Part shown: positions 60,301-64,000 of the stretch, piece by piece
Numbering within the stretch: the stretch's first letter is position 1
Layout of the letters: every line of letters begins with the position of its first letter
NCBI GenBank assembly: GCA_002215645.1
Contig: NGFI01000002.1
Span: forward strand, 248,001 to 312,000
DNA length: 64,000 nucleotides
Direction of reading: 5' to 3'
Source: Gemmatimonadetes bacterium 2013_60CM_65_52
Lineage (GTDB): Bacteria; Gemmatimonadota; Gemmatimonadetes; Gemmatimonadales; Gemmatimonadaceae
The notes under the pieces: generated by a model
Seen by the model: the letters and a program-made list of their open reading frames with translations, nothing else
What the model was told of the DNA's origin: nothing
Database searches by the model: none
Position numbers and translations under genes: made by a program

Positions 60301-60535
60301 GGAAGCGCCCGGGCGCCGAGCGCCGGACCGAATCGACGATAGTGGCGGCGCGTGACAGCCCGCGGGCCGGATCGGCGCGATTGGTCTCGTAGTTCCAGCC
60401 TCGAACGCGGCCATGCACGTCGGTCGTCCCGGCGATGACGAGCGTAAAGCTGCTGTCGCCGGCGATCAGGGCGGCGGGAGGCGCGCACCCGACACCGACC
60501 AATACGGTGGCGATCAGAGCAGAGCGGAATCGCAT
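57365..60535 (-). CDS. Tandem (double) 5'-nucleotidase/2',3'-cyclic phosphodiesterase, lipoprotein
   Basis: A 1056-residue exported protein holding two complete 5'-nucleotidase-type units. A lipobox VGVGC near residue 17 anchors it. Unit 1 (about 30-540) has TTDVHGRVRGW, GNHEFNYGLPFL and YGHSHQEIGD. Unit 2 (about 580-1040) has GLNDFHGALEP, GNHEFDWGQDTL and SGHTHTLVN. Each carries a C-terminal substrate domain. Family members strip phosphate from nucleotides outside the cytoplasm. TAACTT ends five bases before the ATG. GTGA overlap leads into the 83-residue ORF. Confidence 0.9.
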   Translation of the reverse strand: MRFRSALIATVLVGVGCAPPAALIAGDSSFTLVIAGTTDVHGRVRGWNYETNRADPARGLSRAATIVDSVRRSAPGRFLLLDAGDLLQGNSLTYMAARVSGAEVPHPVIAAMNAMHYDAAAIGNHEFNYGLPFLNRAIAQAQFPFLAANARRLDGQRAYPAWTIVVRNGVHIGIVGATTPGSMVWDRDNLTGRLLIGDIVPAVREAVSEVRSAGADVVVLTVHSGLDGASSYDTVRTGVPSENVAARVAREVSGLDLILYGHSHQEIGDTLIDGVLLFQPKNWATSVGVAELVMTRAGGHWAVGRKSSRVIQAANHAESAEVLATTGEAHRATVAWVNQPLGRTAVKWSADSARVADTPLVDFILEVERHAAGSDLASTAVFSTNASLDSGVVTAAQLQALYPYDNTLRAVRISGKQLRDYLEWSARYYRTAPDGSVSVDPTVPGYNFDIVAGADYVLDLSRPMGDRVTTLSFKGGPVAATDSFTMALNNYRQTGGGGYSMLSGAPVVYDRQQEIRQLLIDEVRRKGTIAPQDYFTRNWSLRPATAVSSLYAQLRRENREDAHATGVATRRARPSTHLRVIGLNDFHGALEPRPDVTGRMNGGAAYLATAVRTAAASCAPPACESLLLDAGDEFQGTPASNLAYGRPVVAIFNQLGVAAAAIGNHEFDWGQDTLRARMRDARYAMLAANVRYADGRPVPWIRPDTLIVRGAMKVGIIGVATVSTPSTTMAANVADLRFLAPAPIVDSLARALRERGADYVIVLAHAGASCDRDATSHCAGEIVDLARALHEPVSLIVSGHTHTLVNTVVNGMAVVQARSSGTAIETIDIGPEGATAHVLDVIPDSLSADPAVAAIVDDAVTRVAPLVNRPIAVFATDLNRTGNQYALGNLLADALRSAGGGDVAVVNNGGIRANVRAGQATYGSLFEVAPFGNVLYRITVTGRALRAYLERLVVHRPNVHVSGVTLTYDSTRTTGPRLVSARFVDGREIREDATYTVILTDFLLAGGDGLGLGATAVRTEALNIVDLDAIIRYVRSLPQPVRAPGEPRIVAAAPAP

Positions 60536-60540
60536 GAGTG

Positions 60541-60546
60541 AAGTTA
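60541..60546 (-). promoter_or_regulatory. -10-like box TAACTT of the nucleoside-salvage operon
   Basis: TAACTT on the minus strand ends five bases before the ATG at 60535, with no ribosome site in between. A -35 hexamer at 17 bases is not recognisable. The geometry equals that of uvrA. Confidence 0.45.
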
Positions 60547-60725
60547 ATCTGGCCATGCGCGGCCACGGGAGGATACGGTTGACGCGTTCGCCGCGGCCGG
60601 ACACACTTCGAGCGTGGGCGCCACGTTCCGAGACTTGACACGACTGTGACAGACGAGCCCATGCGCCGTAGACGCGACCGTTGCGATGTTTCACGCGTTG
60701 TGGGTGATCACTGTCGGGTCCGCGC

Positions 60726-61352
60726 ATGAAGCCGCTCGTGATCGGCATCGCGGGGGGAACAGGCTCCGGGAAGAGCACCGTGGCGCGCAACGTCGCGGCG
60801 TCCCTCGGCGACGCGTCGGTGGCGTTCATCGACATGGATGCCTACTACCTGGACCAGGGGCATCTCTCCATCGAAGAGCGACGAAAGGTCAACTGGGATC
60901 ATCCGAACGCGTTCGACTGGGATCTGCTCGTCGAGCAGTTGGGGTGCCTCGCGGGGGGCGCCTCGATCGACAAGCCCGTGTACGACTTCCTGGAGCACGC
61001 GCGGAGCGTGGACACCGTACGGATTCCTCCCGCCGATGTGGTGGTGATCGACGGCATTCTGCTGTTCGTGGATGCGAGAGTGCGCGAGCTCTGCGACGTG
61101 AAGGTCTTCGTCGACGCCGACCCGGACGAGCGGCTGATCCGTCGCATCCGCCGCGACATGGCGAAGCGCGGACGACCGCTGAACGAAATCCTCGAGCAAT
61201 ACCTCTCGACCGTGCAACCCATGCATCTTGAATTCGTGGAGCCGAGCAAGCGCTACGCCGACGTGATCGTCCCTCGCGGCGGCCACAATCCTGTCGCCAT
61301 CCAGATGATCGTCGCCAAGATCTCGCGACGACTGCAGTCCGCCATCACATGA
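60726..61352 (+). CDS. udk: Uridine kinase
   Basis: A 208-residue nucleoside kinase of pyrimidine salvage. P-loop GIAGGTGSGKSTVARNVA near residue 7, AFIDMDAYYLDQG near 37, VNWDHPNAFDWDLL near 55, the aspartate in VVVIDGILLFVDARV near 105 and DADPDERLIRRIRRDMAKRGRP near 130. It is divergent from the salvage operon, with which it makes a coherent nucleoside scavenging locus. Its stop overlaps the following response regulator gene (ATGA). Confidence 0.95.
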   Translation: MKPLVIGIAGGTGSGKSTVARNVAASLGDASVAFIDMDAYYLDQGHLSIEERRKVNWDHPNAFDWDLLVEQLGCLAGGASIDKPVYDFLEHARSVDTVRIPPADVVVIDGILLFVDARVRELCDVKVFVDADPDERLIRRIRRDMAKRGRPLNEILEQYLSTVQPMHLEFVEPSKRYADVIVPRGGHNPVAIQMIVAKISRRLQSAIT

Positions 61353-62071
61353 CGACCACCATTCCCTCAACAGGCGAACGCATCCTCGTCGTCGACGACG
61401 AGGCGGACATCGTTGCGCTCGTTGCATACCATCTCGCGAAGAGCGGCTACCGCGTGTCCACGGCGAGCTCGGGGCCGGAGGCGCTCGAAGTCGCGAGACG
61501 CGATCGCCCTGCGCTCATCGTCCTCGACCTCATGCTGCCGGGCATCTCCGGCTACCAGGTGCTGGAGCAGCTCCGCGGCGCTGACTCTACGCGCGACATC
61601 GCCGTCCTGATGCTCACGGCGCGGCGCGAAGAGCCCGACCGCATTCAGGGTCTCTCCCTCGGCGCCGACGACTATCTCACCAAGCCCTTCAGCCCGCAGG
61701 AGCTCGTGCTCCGCGTGGGCGCCATCCTGCGCCGGGTCGGCGCAGGCGGTGGGTCGGGCGGAGAACAACTCCAGATCGGCCCACTTTCCATCGATCTCGC
61801 TGCGCACCTCGTGCAGGTGGACGGAGAGCCGGTGGAGTTGACGCCGACGGAGTTCAAGCTGCTGTTGACGCTCGCCGAGCGGCGTGGACGCGTGCAGGCG
61901 CGCGCACATCTGCTGCAGACCGTCTGGGAGGCCGCTCCGGACATCCAGACCCGCACCGTCGACATGCACGTCCAGCGGCTGCGCGCCAAGCTGGGTGCCG
62001 CCGGCGATCTCATCGAGACCGTGCGCGGATTCGGATATCGTATTCGCGCTCCGCAAAATCGTCCGGCGTGA
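61349..62071 (+). CDS. PhoB/OmpR-family response regulator
   Basis: A 240-residue transcription factor. The receiver (about 10-125) has VVDDEADIVAL, phospho-acceptor aspartate in IVLDLMLPGISGYQ, and the LMLTARREEPD and DDYLTKPFSPQEL switch residues. The winged-helix DNA-binding domain (about 145-235) contains VELTPTEFKLLLTLAERRGRVQARAHLLQTVW and RTVDMHVQRLRAKLG. It is coupled to the kinase gene by GTGA. Its similarity to PhoB suggests phosphate control, but no pst genes are in view. Confidence 0.93.
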   Translation: MTTTIPSTGERILVVDDEADIVALVAYHLAKSGYRVSTASSGPEALEVARRDRPALIVLDLMLPGISGYQVLEQLRGADSTRDIAVLMLTARREEPDRIQGLSLGADDYLTKPFSPQELVLRVGAILRRVGAGGGSGGEQLQIGPLSIDLAAHLVQVDGEPVELTPTEFKLLLTLAERRGRVQARAHLLQTVWEAAPDIQTRTVDMHVQRLRAKLGAAGDLIETVRGFGYRIRAPQNRPA

Positions 62072-63777
62072 CACTCGCGCGGCGGCTGCTGGCGGGCTCG
62101 CTGGTGCTCGTCGTGGCGCTCGTCGCGGCGATCGTCATCATCGCTGGCGGGCGGCTGCGCCGGCACCTGGACGATGAGCTCACCAGCCGGCTCGAGCACG
62201 AGGCGCGCCTCCTTTCCACGGAGTGGAAGCCGGGTGTGGACGTTGCCGCCCTTGCCGCGCGCGCCGGCGATGCGCTCGGACATCGCGTCACCATCATCGA
62301 CGACAATGGCGTCGTCATCGGTGACTCGGAATTCGATGAGGTCTCGCGACGCCGGCTCGAGAATCATTACGACCGCCCCGAGGTCGCCGAGGCCAGGCGC
62401 ACAGGACGCGGAACTTCTCGGCGCCTGAGCGTGTCGGCGGGCGACAACGAGGTCTATGTCGCCCTGAAGCATCCAATGGGCTACGTCCGTGTCTCCCTCG
62501 CCACGAGGAATCTCGACGACATCGTCGTTCGCGCACAGCGCGACGTGCTCGTGAGCGGTCTCATCGCTCTCCTTGGCGCCCTGGTGCTGACGGTCCTGTT
62601 CGCGCGAAGCATCTCACAGCCGGTCGTCGAGCTGCGTGACGTCGCTCGGGCGATCGCTGCCGGCGATCTGGAGCGGCGTCCCGCCTTGTCCGCTCCCGGC
62701 GAGATCGGTGACCTCGCCACGGCGCTGCATCGGATGGCAGAGCAGCTCGGCAATCGACTCCAGGCGCTCCAGGCCGACGACCTGCTGATGATCGCGCTCC
62801 TCGAATCGCTCGAGGAAGGCGTGCTCGCGTTTGACGAGCGTGGCTCGGTCGTGCGGATGAATCAGCGTGCGCGAACGCTGCTGAACGTCGCGGCGCCGGT
62901 GCCATTCGGCCGCGAGCTCCTGCCGCGGGAGCATACGATTCGTTCGGCAATCGATCACGCGCTCGCTGGAGAGAGCACCCCTCCGGCCGAAGTCACCCTG
63001 TTCGATCGCACCGTCTCGATCGCGTCGCGTCCGATGCCGCCCGCGGGCGTGGTCGTCACCCTGCTCGATCTCACCGTGCTGCGGAAGCTCGAGACCATCC
63101 GCCGCGATTTCGTGGCCAACGTCTCGCACGAGCTCAAGACGCCATTGACCGCCGTCAGTGGGTTCGCCGAGACGCTTCTCGACGACAGCATCCCCTCTGA
63201 CCAACGGCGGCGATTCGTGGAGACCATTCGCGACAACGCCGGCCGGATGCAGCGCATCGTGGACGATCTGCTGGACCTCTCCAGAATCGAGAGCGGTGGA
63301 TGGCAGCCGATGCTCGTGGAGGTCGACGTGTCGGGCAACGTGAGCGACCTCCTGACGACGCTGGACGCCAGCCCAGCGGCGAAGGGGCTCCAGCTGACGG
63401 CGGACATTGCCCCGGGTGCTGAAACCGCGTACGCCGATCCGACGGCCTTCCGTCAGATCCTCACCAACCTGGTGGAGAACGCGGTGAGGTACACCAGGCG
63501 AGGTAGCGTCACGGTTCGCGCGCGCGCCGGGGAGGGCGGCATCTGGATCGACGTGATCGATACTGGGGTCGGCATCGCGGCGGAGCACTTGCCGCGCATC
63601 TTCGAGCGATTTTATCGTGCCGACGCGAGCCGCTCGCGCGAGCAAGGTGGCACCGGACTCGGTCTCGCCATCGTTCGGCATCTCGTGGACGCGCACCATG
63701 GGCGCGTTGATGCTGCGAGCACGCTCAACGAGGGAACGACGATCAGTGTCTTCTTTCCCGCGCCGGCCAAGGTCTGA
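62068..63777 (+). CDS. PhoR-like sensor histidine kinase
   Basis: A 569-residue membrane kinase. TM1 is at about 9-30 (GSLVLVVALVAAIVIIA), then a periplasmic region to about 150, TM2 about 155-180 (LIALLGALVLTVLFA), HAMP (185-235), a PAS-like segment (245-340), HisKA with the phospho-histidine in FVANVSHELKTPLTAVSGFAETLL near 350, and HATPase_c (NLVENAVRYT, DTGVGIAAEHLPRIFERFYR, GGTGLGLAIVRHLV). The layout is that of PhoR. GTG start; ends 18 bases before a convergent ORF. Confidence 0.94.
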   Translation: MTLARRLLAGSLVLVVALVAAIVIIAGGRLRRHLDDELTSRLEHEARLLSTEWKPGVDVAALAARAGDALGHRVTIIDDNGVVIGDSEFDEVSRRRLENHYDRPEVAEARRTGRGTSRRLSVSAGDNEVYVALKHPMGYVRVSLATRNLDDIVVRAQRDVLVSGLIALLGALVLTVLFARSISQPVVELRDVARAIAAGDLERRPALSAPGEIGDLATALHRMAEQLGNRLQALQADDLLMIALLESLEEGVLAFDERGSVVRMNQRARTLLNVAAPVPFGRELLPREHTIRSAIDHALAGESTPPAEVTLFDRTVSIASRPMPPAGVVVTLLDLTVLRKLETIRRDFVANVSHELKTPLTAVSGFAETLLDDSIPSDQRRRFVETIRDNAGRMQRIVDDLLDLSRIESGGWQPMLVEVDVSGNVSDLLTTLDASPAAKGLQLTADIAPGAETAYADPTAFRQILTNLVENAVRYTRRGSVTVRARAGEGGIWIDVIDTGVGIAAEHLPRIFERFYRADASRSREQGGTGLGLAIVRHLVDAHHGRVDAASTLNEGTTISVFFPAPAKV

Positions 63778-63795
63778 GCCGTGTGTCGCGCGCGG

Positions 63796-64000
63796 TCAGT
63801 CGCCGCGATTGAAGCGCGCACCGCACCAGCGCTCCATCAGCGCCAGCCGCTCGCTCGCGGAGTCGCCAACGGCTGGTTCGGCGTCGTTTCTTACTGGGCG
63901 AGCCCGGGAACCGAGCGCACGAATCGTGTCGAGCGCACGCTCGAGGGATATCCCCTGCATACGAAAGAGATCCGCGAGCTGATCCACCAGCGGCCGGAGT
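63796..64000 (-). CDS. Hypothetical protein, C-terminal part (cut by window edge)
   Basis: At least 68 codons remain open to the right edge; a GTG at 63987 is an internal possibility. The visible residues (VDQLADLFRMQGISLERALDTIRALGSRARPVRN and an Ala/Glu/Ser tail ending CGARFNRGD) are helical, without a recognisable domain. The gene is convergent with the PhoR-like kinase. No function can be proposed. Confidence 0.5.
   Translation of the reverse strand, partial: LRPLVDQLADLFRMQGISLERALDTIRALGSRARPVRNDAEPAVGDSASERLALMERWCGARFNRGD

Noticed and set aside
60601-60725. TTGACA in the gap before udk as its promoter
   Set aside because: The hexamer is perfect, but the bases 17 positions downstream (CCCATG) do not form a -10 box, and other spacings are no better.
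1-64000. CRISPR arrays, insertion sequences, prophage or integrative elements
   Set aside because: No regularly spaced direct repeats with unique spacers, no transposase or integrase gene, and no attachment-site duplication next to either tRNA were seen. The short heptamer arrays have no spacers.
63780-64000. phoU or pst gene after the PhoB/PhoR-like pair
   Set aside because: The only frame here is on the opposite strand and shows no PhoU or Pst motif.

Overview
The window is a gene-dense, GC-rich chromosomal segment of a diderm bacterium, about 62 genes and two tRNAs, with no integrase, transposase, phage module or CRISPR array. The best guess for the source is Gemmatimonadota. This is inferred from high GC, a SusC/SusD-like outer-membrane pair outside an obvious Bacteroidota background, many GTG/TTG starts, lipoproteins with classical lipoboxes, and an ffh-rpsP-rimM-trmD-rplS-rnhB cluster. 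No 16S rRNA gene is present to settle it.

Layout. 1-5.1 kb: the end of a Cys/Met-metabolism PLP enzyme, an AI-2E-type permease, ftsE, ftsX and a catalytically degenerate EnvC-like factor (cell-division peptidoglycan control), then endonuclease IV. 5.2-11.5 kb: acyl-ACP desaturase, malic enzyme fused to a phosphotransacetylase-like domain, ATP-type PEP carboxykinase, and an HD dNTPase-like protein. 11.5-15.9 kb (minus): ABC exporter, a triple-FHA tail-anchored protein, a PP2C phosphatase and a 66-residue ORF. 16-19.4 kb: GlsB-like membrane protein, uvrA, tRNA-Asn. 19.4-22.3 kb (minus): a periplasmic binding lipoprotein coupled to a chemoreceptor. 22.4-30.2 kb: purE-purK, SRPBCC protein, metallophosphoesterase, nucleotidyltransferase-like protein, diheme cytochrome c, uppS with a regulator and a membrane protein, PfpI-like protein. 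30.3-37.3 kb: holB-moaC, two lytic transglycosylases, a beta-lactamase-fold serine hydrolase with rpiB, a response regulator, a PAP2 phosphatase and tRNA-Lys. 37.3-41.9 kb (minus): SusC/SusD pair. 42.1-48.9 kb (minus): SDR, rnhB, rplS, a cation/proton antiporter, trmD, rimM, rpsP, ffh. 48.9-55.2 kb: lon, an HExxH protein, prepilin peptidase, an rRNA/tRNA methyltransferase, an M48 lipoprotein. 55.2-60.5 kb (minus): a tightly coupled nucleoside-salvage operon (double 5'-nucleotidase, 83-residue ORF, adenosine deaminase, purine nucleoside phosphorylase). 60.7-63.8 kb: uridine kinase and a PhoB/PhoR-like pair.

Most neighbours on one strand overlap by 1-4 bases (ATGA, GTGA or TGATG), so translational coupling is the rule. 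The most notable signals are regulatory. At least nine genes have a -10-like box (TATCTT, TAACTT and variants) ending only 5-11 bases before the start codon, usually without a Shine-Dalgarno sequence, which predicts leaderless mRNAs. A long inverted repeat sits on the uvrA promoter. A 66-bp dispersed repeat built of heptamers occurs in two intergenic regions, one of them exactly where an antiporter gene separates trmD from rplS. I did not find a clear new defence or mobile system. The strongest candidates for something undescribed are the triple-FHA/PP2C module, the binding-protein/chemoreceptor pair, the double 5'-nucleotidase operon and the heptamer repeats.
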